A stretch of 64,000 bases of DNA from Echinarachnius parma (lineage: Eukaryota; Echinodermata; Echinoidea; Clypeasteroida; Echinarachniidae), in assembly GCA_037951105.1 (NCBI GenBank), contig JBAMJV010003226.1:1-64000 (forward strand), in the 5' to 3' direction. Position numbers and translations under genes: made by a program. Within the stretch, counting starts at the first letter, position 1, and each line of letters starts with the position of its first letter. Below the pieces are notes generated by a model, which was given only the letters and a program-made list of their open reading frames with translations, did no database searches and was not told the DNA's origin. Shown here piece by piece: positions 21,770-31,900 of this stretch.

Positions 21770-22124
21770 AGTTAAAGTTGGGAAACTGCTACTTAAGCAT
21801 GTTGAAGAAGGTGGAACTTGCGGCCTCCATATTATAATAACAATAATATGCAGGGACCTAATCAATTCGATACATCTTAGGTGTGTTAAGCTATGATTAG
21901 GTATACATAACTTTCTGAACCGAAGATGTGATCCATTTAATAAATTAACTGAAATACTACCAAATGGTTATGCCCATGGGCATAGAGTCACACCTTTTTC
22001 TAAGGCCTGGGGGGTTTGGGTCTTTTGCCCGACTCATTATCCGTCCCGCCTTTTGACCTGACAAGCAGAAAAAAAGAGGAATGTATTGTATTGGATTAAA
22101 TGCGCAAGTTACGTAAACATGTGT
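21770..22124. other. gene 1 3' flank
   Basis: Collinear with the gene 2 3' flank (52991-53348). It includes a candidate AATAAA polyadenylation signal (21939-21944); gene 2 has GATAAA at that place. A GGCCTGGGGGG stretch near 22003 has grown into a long G run in gene 2 (53228-53244). Confidence 0.55.
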
Positions 22125-22682
22125 TTAAAGGTAGTGTTGAGTATTGGTATTTCCCGAAGTGCCCCCCGATACTTTTTTTTGTGAGATAATGAAAAACTGA
22201 CTGTCAAATTCGAAAGAATATACAATTTTAATGCCAGAATAAACTTTATTTGATCTAAATCGCTTCAGAAACGGCTAAAATATCCAGAAGTATATTTTTA
22301 TTTAAATGATTCTCACCGGCAATCACCGGGGGATATTTAGACATTTTAGAAACAAAATTTTAAAATGCTTAAAGACTCCTTGGAAAAAAATCTAAATAGG
22401 TTTTTAAAAAGTCGTTGATGATATCTCAATTGAATCAGTATTTTAACAAAACATTAAATGCACAATTTTGTATGAACAATGGCTAAAACCAGTGTTTTTT
22501 TTAAATAGCGCCCTCTTAAGTTGTAACGGCTCTTTTTTAATGATAACATGGGTTTTACTTAGTCGTTTGTAACTGTGTATAATTTTCGAGCATGGTGAAA
22601 TTATAACTATTACTTTGTACCGTAATGGTGCAGGTTTTGGTTACTAAAGTTAAGTTTGACCAATACTCAACTATCCCTTTAA
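22125..22682. mobile_element. TTAA MITE family B, complete
   Basis: TTAA lies at 22125-22128 and 22679-22682; ends are AGGTAGTGTTGAGTATTGG and CCAATACTCAACTATCCCT. Gene 2 has a single uninterrupted TTTAATCGACAATTTTATGC near 53351, a clean empty site. No coding capacity. Confidence 0.92.
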
Positions 22683-22904
22683 TCGACAATTTTATGCAAA
22701 TTTTATGAAAATTGTATGTAACACTGTCTGGTCAATATATTTTGTTTTTTTCAAAAAGGAAAATCAATTATTATTTTCACCATTTATTTACTAGTCTTTC
22801 TTCATATTCTTGCGTGAAAATAATCTGATTCATAACACGAGTATTTACATTATTTCGCCTCATTATTTTTCGCCACAAAGCGTCGACAGCTGCAATTTGT
22901 CATA

Positions 22905-23060
22905 TAGTTTCAGAAAGAGGTACAATCGATTGTCAGTTACAATTAATTGTAAGTCAGAAAATGTGCGCGTTTCAACCAACCAGATTTGTTCACTTAGAAC
23001 ACATTATCTGACTTACAATTAATTATAACTTACAATCGATTGTATCTCTTTCTGCAACGG
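22905..23060. repeat. inverted repeat with TACAATCGATTGT
   Basis: The block at 22908-22965 (GTTTCAGAAAGAGGTACAAT, then ACAATTAATTGTAAGTCAGA) recurs inverted at about 23000-23060. Loop about 40 bp. Probably a small MITE; no ORF. Confidence 0.7.
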
Positions 23061-23790
23061 GGCCATGTTGTTTATATAGACAAGCCCGTTTTGTGAATTA
23101 TAAGTATCAGTGTATTTAACAATGCAAACAAAAGTGATTTGTGAGCGTAGTTAATAATACTCAATAACCGTTTACGTCTTTTAACATAGTTTTACTTGTT
23201 GTATGTATGTAGTTATCCTAAATGGGCAAGTATAAATCAAACGTGCTGGTTGGAAAATAATGTATACCGCTCGAATAAACAAGGCTTTAAAACAAGTCTT
23301 TCAGAAGTGTGCAAGGGCAGGTAAATTAAGAGTTTGCATTATAGAATGCAATATATGCAATAATCTGAATGAAATAAGGGTACTGTCGTATTCCTTTAGA
23401 CGTATAAAGTTGTCCGTTTGTATAAGCTTATTTTCATGAGTGTCATTATCTTAGAAGTGTACTGATATTTACCCGGATTGCTTAATAATTAAGGATTTTG
23501 GAACACATTAACGGCAATATGTATAATTGTTTTATTTTGATATTTGGTATATACTTTTTGTAAAATACTGAATTATTGTTTTGTACTTCTTTCTAACATA
23601 AGAGTGAATTGTCTTTATAATGAAAATACGCTATTTTGTACCGATAAATGCATTGTTTCTTGTCACCTTTGTTGTTTTGAAAATATATTTCTTACGTTAC
23701 ACTGTGCAAACAATGTTATTGACACAAGTGAAGGAATAATATACCTGAATGTACATTAATCTAGCGGAATAATGTGCATTTCCTTTGAAG
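23061..23790. other. intergenic, nothing recognised
   Basis: AT-rich sequence between the small inverted repeat and the LINE. No ORF with protein-like content and no RNA motif is seen. Confidence 0.6.
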
Positions 23791-23865
23791 TAACATCATA
23801 ATTTCACCCTCCCCAACCAGCACCCCCTGGAACATCACCTCCCCAGCAATACCAGCGTTTACCAC

Positions 23866-24130
23866 ATGCTTCCACATACAATTCATATGCAACAGTTACC
23901 CGAACCCTATCGCCACCGCAGCCCTACCCAGCTACCTTGTCTACACCCTCATGCTGCTTTTGTGGCGAGCAAAACCATCGATCAAATTCATGGTATGTAT
24001 TTACAATGCCGTTATTGTATGACTCTGGGCCGTAAAGAAAAAATGTGTCCTTACTAGGCCAAGAAGAGAGAGCCCCAAGTTATATGTATTATCAAGAACC
24101 TGATCTCCATAATTAAACAATCGATTTAAT
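23866..24130 (+). pseudogene. LINE ORF1 remnant (zinc-knuckle-like)
   Basis: One frame near 23951 reads SCCFCGEQNHRSNSW, resembling the start of a CCHC-type knuckle of LINE ORF1. A proline- and glutamine-rich stretch precedes it. Another frame continues to LGRKEKMCPY at 24057. Frameshifts prevent a single ORF. Confidence 0.5.
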
Positions 24131-24152
24131 TAATAAGGACTCAGATTTATCT

Positions 24153-25244
24153 TTGAATGGCAGTTCCTCTCTCCCAAACTCTCTTTTTGATAATGTTGAA
24201 AATGACTCTAGTACATCATATAGTGTATTGGATGAAGATCCCATTTTAACTCAAATTTTAAATCAATTTGATAATTGTAAAGGTTTAAAAATAGCTCACT
24301 TAAATGTACGTAGCCTTTATCCCAAAATAGATGAAATACGTGTTGTTGTTATAAGTCTTCACTTAGATGTTTTATGTATTTCTGAAACTTGGTTAAATGA
24401 AAGTATTAGTGACGGTGAAATATGTATTGATGGTTATTCTATTGTAAGAAAAGATAGAAGGAATCAAAGAGGAGGAGGTGTCTGTTTATATTATAAGAAT
24501 ACATTAAGTGCAATTAATAGAAATGATAGTATTGTTAGCTTTAATATTGAAGCACTATTACTTGAAATGAAATGTAACAAAACTAATGTGCTCATTACTT
24601 GTGTATATCGCCCTCCTTCCTCTGGAGCTGAATTCTATGAAACTTTGTATTCATTACTTGAAAGCCTTTTTATGGAAAATAAGGAATTGATAATGCTTGG
24701 CGATTTTAATGTTGATTATACAACTTTCAGTAGCACAAACATTACTTTAATTGAATCAATATTCTCTTTACAACAACTTATAACCAAACCTACTCGTATT
24801 ACAATGTCTTCTTCCACTTGCATTGATCTTATTTTTACATCAATGCCTGACAATCATATTGTTACCGATGTTGGTGAAATTTCCTTGAGTGATCATTATA
24901 CTTGTGTTGATTGTGATATAAAAAATAATACCCATCGTACTATTAGATGTAGAGACTTTAAGTATTTTGATAATGACGCATTTATTGAAGATATACGCAA
25001 TTGTGATATGTTGATTAATATTATGCACTATTTTGATGAAGACTCTATTTCTAATAATGATATTTGGCTTATGTGGAAACAAGCATTTTTGAATATTTGT
25101 GATAAACATGCTCCAATTAAATTGATACGTGTTAAAAGTAGATATAGCCCTTGGATCACTCCTGACATTATTAAGTTGATACAAAAACGTGATTATTTAA
25201 AAGCAAAAGCTAAAAACAACCCACCCCTTTTTAAACAATATTAA
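24153..25244 (+). pseudogene. LINE ORF2 part 1: APE-type endonuclease
   Basis: A 363-codon open stretch contains LKIAHLNVRSLYPKIDEIR (about residue 46), CISETWLNESISDGEI, RGGGVCLYYKN, TCVYRPPSS, LGDFNVDY and CIDLIFTS with LSDHYTC. These are the Asn, Glu, Asp-Asn and SDH motifs of apurinic-endonuclease-like domains. The ORF stops before the polymerase. Confidence 0.9.
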
Positions 25245-25259
25245 AAAATAAGAAACAAA

Positions 25260-26992
25260 GTGACAAATGTAATTAAATATGCTAAAGGGAGCTACTCAAC
25301 ATTAGTTTGTGATAAATATAAAGGTAATCCAAAGAAATTATGGAAAGAATTACATAAGGCCACTGGAAATTCTAAATATGTTCAAGATACTCAATATGAT
25401 ATTGGTCCCGATGATTTGAATGATTATTTTGTTACAGTTGGTCAAGATATTTCTGATTCTTTTGTTAATGCCCCTCTTACATGGACAAATCCTAAATGTG
25501 TATATGAATTTAAATTTCACGATTTTGTTGTTGATGATGTACTCAAATTGTTGAATCAATTATCAAATGATAGCAACCTTGATATTTTAGATATTGATTG
25601 TAAACTTTTGAAACTTGTCGCACCTTTTTTAGCTAAATCAATTACTGCATTATTTAATTATTCTATTCATACTGGATTTATTTTTGATGACTTGAAATAT
25701 GCTAAGGTGACCCCAATTTATAAAGGAAAAGGGACTAAAGATACGTGTTCTAATTATCGACCTATATCTGTTGTTTCCCATGATATGATTACTTTCGAAC
25801 AATCAGCCTTTATGAAGAATAATTCTACAGTTACTAGCTTACATCGAGTAGTTGATGATTGGTATGATGCAATTAATACTCATGAAGTAGTAGGTGTATG
25901 CTTTCTTGATATTTCTAAATGTTTTGATACAATTTCTCATGATTTATTGTTACTAAAATTACAACATTATGGTATAAATAACACTGAATTAAAATGGTTT
26001 CAGAGTTATTTGACAAATAGAAAGCAAATTGTTAATTTAAATGGTACATTATCACAGGCCAAATCAGTCACTATTGGAATCCCCCAAGGCGGGGTTCTAG
26101 GACCCGACCTGTTTGTACTATTTATTAATGATATTACCCAAAGTATTCATTCTTGTACTTGTAATATATTTGCTGATGACGTTGCATCTATGTTTCTGGT
26201 GACAATATAAATGTTATTCAATTCTATTTACAAAAAGGTATAAATGAAATAAGTGAATGGTACATGAATAATAGGCTAAAAATTAATGTTAATAAGACAA
26301 ATGTAATGGTTATAACTTCCCGTCACACTAGATTATTATCTAAAGATCTTAATGTTACATTAAATGGTAACCAAATTAAACAAGTAGATTGTGTTAAGTA
26401 TTTAGGAGTACATGTCGATTGTAACTTACTATGGGATAATCGTATTAAGCACTTATGCAAAAGTCTCTCATATAAGTTATTTTCATTGAGAAGGCTAAGT
26501 ACATCATTCGATACACCAATTTTAAATGTTCTTTATAAAACGACAATATTACCATGTATAGATTAATATGCTTGTTCCGTATGGGGAAATTGTTCTGTAA
26601 ACAATAGAGATTTAATTTATCGTTTACAAAAAAGAGCTGCACGAATAGTATCTGAGAAATTTAAACCCCTGGAGGTAGAAAGTAGTGAACTGATAAGAAG
26701 TCTTAAATGGCAAAGTTTTGAAAAACGTAGAGATTATTTTTTAAATGTACTGATGTATAAATGTATTCATGGTGACGCGCCAGAAAAATTATGTAATGAA
26801 ATTGAAATGTACTTTGATCGCCACGGCTTTAATACACGTTTAAACGTTGTAATACCGAAACTCCAAATTGAGTTATTTAAACAATCATTCAAATATTCTG
26901 GTGCAAATACATGGAATGCTTTATTAATCAAACAACAAAATTTACCGTCACTCAACTTGTTTAAAGTTCACTATAAGCGTCGCCTTTTTTGA
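25260..26992 (+). pseudogene. LINE ORF2 part 2: reverse transcriptase
   Basis: The open stretch at 25260-26210 carries YAKVTPIYKGKGTKDTCSNY with RPISVV, CFLDISKCFDTISHDLL, GIPQGGVLGPDLF and the catalytic CNIFADDVA. Between RPISVVSHDM and FEQSAFM roughly 20-25 residues usual in this domain are missing, an internal deletion. The frame shifts near 26200; 26264-26566 and 26590-26992 continue the thumb and C-terminal region (VKYLGVHVDCNLLWDN; YKCIHGDAPEKL). Not active as written. Confidence 0.9.
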
Positions 26993-27658
26993 GGTCAACT
27001 TCCCCTTGTGCTATTTTTTTGGGATGCAATTAGTCTGTATGTAATGTATTTCTGTACTTCGTAATAATTTATTGTGCTTCATGTTGTATTCATATTTTGT
27101 TATATTTTGATATTCCTCTACACCTACAGCTGCTCAGGTGGACTTATTTTGGATTTTTTTGATTTGGTAATATTCAATTATTTTATTGGCAGTATTGAAC
27201 GTTCCAGTTTCCACTATACACGTGTACCACGATGCATGGGCTGATCGTCTTGTGGAAGTGTGGTGGGTGTGTCAGGAGGTAGTGATTGTGTGGTGATTGA
27301 ATAGATGCATTTATGTGAACGATTGTATTGTGTCTCTGTGTGTACGTGTACAGTGTCTGACTGTCTGTTCAGTGGGTGCACTATCGTCTGCTTTGAATGA
27401 CGTGTTTTGTGGAACATATGTATGTATAGGTACTCATCGGAACGCGATTGTGGCCATTTGTTATGATAGTTTTAAATAAATGTATTTTTATTCTTGTAAT
27501 TAAATATAATGTCCTACCCTAGCAGCTGTGGTTTTTGTGATTTTAAATTGATAAATGATAATGTTTATTATGTCAAAATTATATGTATGTATTTTTATAC
27601 ACAGGACCATGTTTTAAAACAATGTGTACTGACCATGTTATCCTGTATAAATATATTC

Positions 27659-27688
27659 AATAAATAAATAAATAAATAAATAAATTAA
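27659..27688 (+). repeat. AAAT tail of the LINE
   Basis: About six AAAT/TAAA units close the LINE. Such short tandem tails are typical 3' ends of non-LTR elements of this group. Confidence 0.75.
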
Positions 27689-27689
27689 T

Positions 27690-27912
27690 TTAACAACGGC
27701 AAAGTTAATATTGATTATAATAATAATCCAACATTAATATTGCGCCATCAATCTAATAATATCCGGCCAGGTACCCATGTACTACACATGGTTTTAGAGC
27801 AGCGAATGTGAATAAAGTGCTGATGTATCAGATGTCTCCATAATCATGGAAATATTTCAGTTTTAATTTCAATGCGTCTGAAGACCGTTTCCGACCGTAG
27901 TCAGATCAAGAG
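27690..27912. other. sequence between LINE and gene 2 promoter duplication
   Basis: Contains TTATAATAATAATCC and a GCGCCATCAATCTAATAA stretch (27740-27760) like the reverse end of an L2-type element. No gene is seen. Confidence 0.45.
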
Positions 27913-28479
27913 TACCCTGAATCGAGATACGTAACGCGAACGATCGGGATTAAATCAAACATTGAGATTCTCTGTTTTAACCAAGTAAACTGTATTCTTT
28001 ACATTCTATTACACACTAGTCTCAATACTATTACAATGAAATTGGTATATGATTGAAGTCTCAAACTCTTAGTTGGTCTTGTTTTTTAATTTAGGTGTTT
28101 GTTTTGGGGGGTCGAAATAGTTGAATTATAGTAAGAAATTAAATAAAGCATCAGAACAACACAATACATAATTATCAAAACACTAGAAAACATAACAAAT
28201 AACCTGGCTCTTCCAAATGTAGTATTTGTATTATTAATCCAGATGTAGTAACAAATCTATGATTATACAGTATAAGATTTAATATTCTGACCTCATATGC
28301 ATAAATTACCACAAACATGCAAAGTAGTAAATTTAAACAAAAAATGAAATGACCATCGTATTCTATACACTTGACTTTACATGCGTGACAATCTTCGCGC
28401 CGATCGGGCCACAATGCCACCCCCCCCCCCCCCCCCGGCCGTTGGAAGACCAGAAATAGCCCCGGCCTTTTAGCTTTGT

Positions 28480-28886
28480 TTAGGGTCAAGACGATTATGA
28501 CCGAGCGTGTTTATTTAGTCTTTGTTACCAAATATATTTTGGCATGATCGTACGGAAATGTACGTAGTACGCAAATTTGTTGTTTAATTCAACAATATTA
28601 GAGATGATTTTGCAGCGTGTATACGGTTGTCGTACGTATATTACCAGACTCAAAACAAAATATTCAGACAACTAAATGTGCATTGCAACATTGGCATGCT
28701 GAAGATACTAGCTTTCATTTACTAAACGCTTGGTAATTATTAAGTTTGGACTAGATACTCGTAGTTGGTTTTTTTTAACAATCAGAGCGAAAACTACAGC
28801 GAGTTGTAAATTATCCGTGTCATCACGTCCCGTATTTATCTATTTGCAAATCTGCTCGGATTTTCACATCGATACTAATAAATGAA
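28480..28886 (+). promoter_or_regulatory. conserved upstream block of gene 2 (copy a)
   Basis: About 400 bp before the first ATG is conserved in copy b (29750-30161) and upstream of gene 3 (53815-54239). Conserved parts include GATCGTACGGAAATGTAC, GCATTGCAACATTGGCATGC and CGTGTCATCACGTCCCGT followed by TATTTAT. This probably holds the promoter and 5' leader. The transcription start cannot be placed. Confidence 0.5.
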
Positions 28887-28992
28887 ATGGCCTTCGGAGT
28901 AGGAAAACCACGCGGTCGACCGGAAAAGCAAAATGGTGCAAAGGTTAAGAAACAACATGACGAATTGAAACCATTACTACAAACCTCAGGAG
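28887..28992 (+). CDS. gene 2 exon 1a (N-tail with dileucine motif)
   Basis: ATG at 28887 in context GAAATGG opens 35 codons (MAFGVGKPRGRPEKQN, later DELKPLLQTSG) and one base, ending at GTGAGT. Phase 1 matches exon 2 of every copy, giving Val at the junction. The tail is basic then acidic, as expected for a cytosolic N-terminus. Confidence 0.85.
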
Positions 28993-31900
28993 GTGAGTAT
29001 TTTTAAAGGGATCTAGTAATAGTATTAAACTTTGTTGACATATGAAGAATTTATTTACGTCCAATGAATTATAAATGTTTCTCCCTGGCTTAACTCAATT
29101 TTAAGAGATTCAATATTTTGTTTAGACTCTTTCCTTTTCATTATTATATTGGGATAATTGTTAATAAAAAATGTACTCTTGAATCGAGATACGTAACGCG
29201 AACGATCGGGATTAAATCAAACATTGAGATTCTCTGTTTTAACCAAGTAAACTGTATTCTTTACATTCTATTACACACTAGTCTCAATACTATTACAATG
29301 AAATTGGTATATGATTGAAGTCTCAAACTCTTAGTTGGTCTTGTTTTTTAATTTAGGTGTTTGTTTTGGGGGGTCGAAATAGTTGAATTATAGTAAGAAA
29401 TTAAATAAAGCATCAGAACAACACAATACATAATTATCAAAACACTAGAAAACATAACAAATAACCTGGCTCTTCCAAATGTAGTATTTGTATTATTAAT
29501 CCAGATGTAGTAACAAATCTGTGATTATACAGTATAAGATTTAATATTCTGACCTCATATGCATAAATTACCACAAACATGCAAAGTAGTAAATTTAAAC
29601 AAAAACTGAAATGACCATCGTATTCTATACACTTGACTTTACATGCGTGACAATCTTCGCGCCGATCGGGCCACAATGCCACCCACCCCCCCCCCCCCCC
29701 CCCCTCCCCCCGGCCGTTGGAAGACCAGAAATAGCCCCGGCCTTTTAGCTTTGTTTAGGGTCAAGACGATTATGACCGAGCGTGTTTATTTAGTCTTTGT
29801 TACCAAATATATTTTGGCATGATCGTACGGAAATGTACCTAGTACGCAAATTTGTTGTTTAATTCAACAATATTAGAGATAATTTTGCAGCGTGTATACG
29901 GTTGTCGTACGTATATTACCAGAATCAAAACAAAATATTCAGACAACTAAATGTGCATTGCAACATTGGCATGCTGAAGATACTAGCTTTCATTTACTAA
30001 ACGCTTGGTAATTATTAAGTTTGGACTAGATACTCGTAGTTGGTCTTTTTTAACAATCAGAGCGAAAACTACAGCGAGTTGTAAATTATCCGTGTCATCA
30101 CGTCCCGTATTTATCTATTTGCAAATCTGCTCGGATTTTCACATCGATACTAATAAATAAAATGGCCTTCGGAGTAGGAAAACCACGCGATCGACCGGAA
30201 AAGCAAAATGGTGCAAAGGTTAAGAAACAACATGACGAATTGAAACCATTACTACAAACCTCAGAAGGTGAGTATTTTTTAAAGGGATCTAGTAATAGTA
30301 TTAAACTTTGTTGGCATATGAAGAATTTATTTACGTCCAATGAATTATAAATGTTTTGCCATTCTCCCTGGCTTAACTCAATTTGAAGAGATTCAATATT
30401 TTGTTTAGACTCTTTCCTTTTCATTATTTTATTTGGATAATTGTTAATAAAAAATGTATTCTTGTTATCTATCATAAATATGGGCAAATGGTCAGAGATA
30501 TCATAATACAATATTCCATTAGTCCTGTTATTAATTTCGTTAGTGAATATGACTGTTATCAAGTAATGTGTGAGATAATTGTGCAATCCTAGTTGGTTTA
30601 TTTATGAGGGGATATAATGCATATGTGACCTTACACCACAAAACGCCCAATAAGTCGGGAAAACTGATTTTGCTGATTTTCATATAACATTAAAATAGAA
30701 GTCATTACCTTTAAAATGGTATATTACTTTGTCATATTAGGACTAAGCAAACCCTTTCAAAATGAATGCAAAAGATATGGAATATGGCTGATGCATTTTT
30801 AAAATAAGGGATCTAGTAACTTTGTTGACATGTGCAAAAAGTGATGAATGGTTGATGCAATGTATATTGTTGTTATCTCATATGTCCACAGGGTATTGTG
30901 TGAAAATTTCAAGTCAAATGGACATTGCATGGCCAAGTAATGAGCGAAAATGCAAAGTGATATTCACTAACTCACTGCACTCACTTTGTACACGGTTTCA
31001 AAACTCCACCGGAGTTTTTCTTATCTGAATATACTTCGATCGTACATATCTTTGTAACGAAAGGGAAATTTGAAAAACCGAAACCTGTCCCATGATTTTA
31101 TTGTAAATACGAATACAACAAGGTATGAGGGAACAGCTATAATTAAAATTTTATTTTGAGGATTTGGACAATGTTACTAAGTCCCTTTAAACGGTCTGTG
31201 TCTTTTCACGGGCTGTAATAAGATCACATTTTATTAAATGAAAAATTAATATTTAAACATGATTTCTGATACTCAACATTTCCCAGAAGGTAGATTAAGA
31301 TATGCTTATTCAGGAAATACCAAAATCCTAAATCTCATATTTTGAACGAAATTTGACTATTTTAGCTAATAAAAAAGAAACTACCACAGCGACATAACGG
31401 TTGTTTTGTGGTGTAAGGTCACATATGTTGAAAGTTTATTAACAAATATTTGACTTACATTTATAGTAAAAGGTAAAGATATTTCAATACCAAAGTCTCC
31501 CATTAAATAATAATAATTTTTTTTCATAAAAAATGTTGTCAAGAGACGATTCTTAAGCTATCCAAACATATTTCAAATGAATTATTAGGCGGTCTTAATA
31601 ATACCTATAATTGTATTTTTAATATTATTTTCAATTACTTCAATGAATACATTTTCGACTCCTTCAATATGAATATGTTTTCTTATCTTAAATACAACAT
31701 CATGTATATAAGCAGCTACTCCTCCCCCTCTACCCTCTTTACGATCATCGCGAATCAATGTATAATTATCAATACTAAATAATGGCGGAGAAGGTGAGTG
31801 CAACCGTGTCTCTGTGAAACCTATTATAGAGAATGAAAATGCATCCATTGAAGACAAACATTTTTCAACATTTTCAAAAACTTGTCGGAGACTTATAACA

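Larger units (their letters stand above)
23810..27690 (+). mobile_element. nearly full-length CR1-like LINE
   Basis: The element holds an ORF1 remnant (23810-24130), an ORF2 with endonuclease and reverse transcriptase in broken frames (24153-26992), a 3' region of about 660 bp and an AAAT tandem tail (27659-27688). Domain order and motifs fit the CR1/L2/Daphne group. It lies between genes 1 and 2 in the same orientation as the genes. Confidence 0.88.
27913..30450 (+). repeat. tandem duplication of gene 2 promoter and first exon
   Basis: Unit 1 (about 27919-29180) and unit 2 (about 29181-30450) are nearly identical over about 1.26 kb. They differ by scattered substitutions and by the length of one C tract (28418-28436 against 29683-29710). 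Each unit contains the conserved upstream block, a first coding exon and the 3' edge of a minus-strand LINE. The LINE edge in both units shows that the duplication followed the LINE insertion. Confidence 0.93.

Noticed and set aside
24153..26992. LINE as an active element or host reverse transcriptase gene
   Set aside because: Frame breaks near 25240, 26200 and 26570 and a deletion within the polymerase domain make it inactive.
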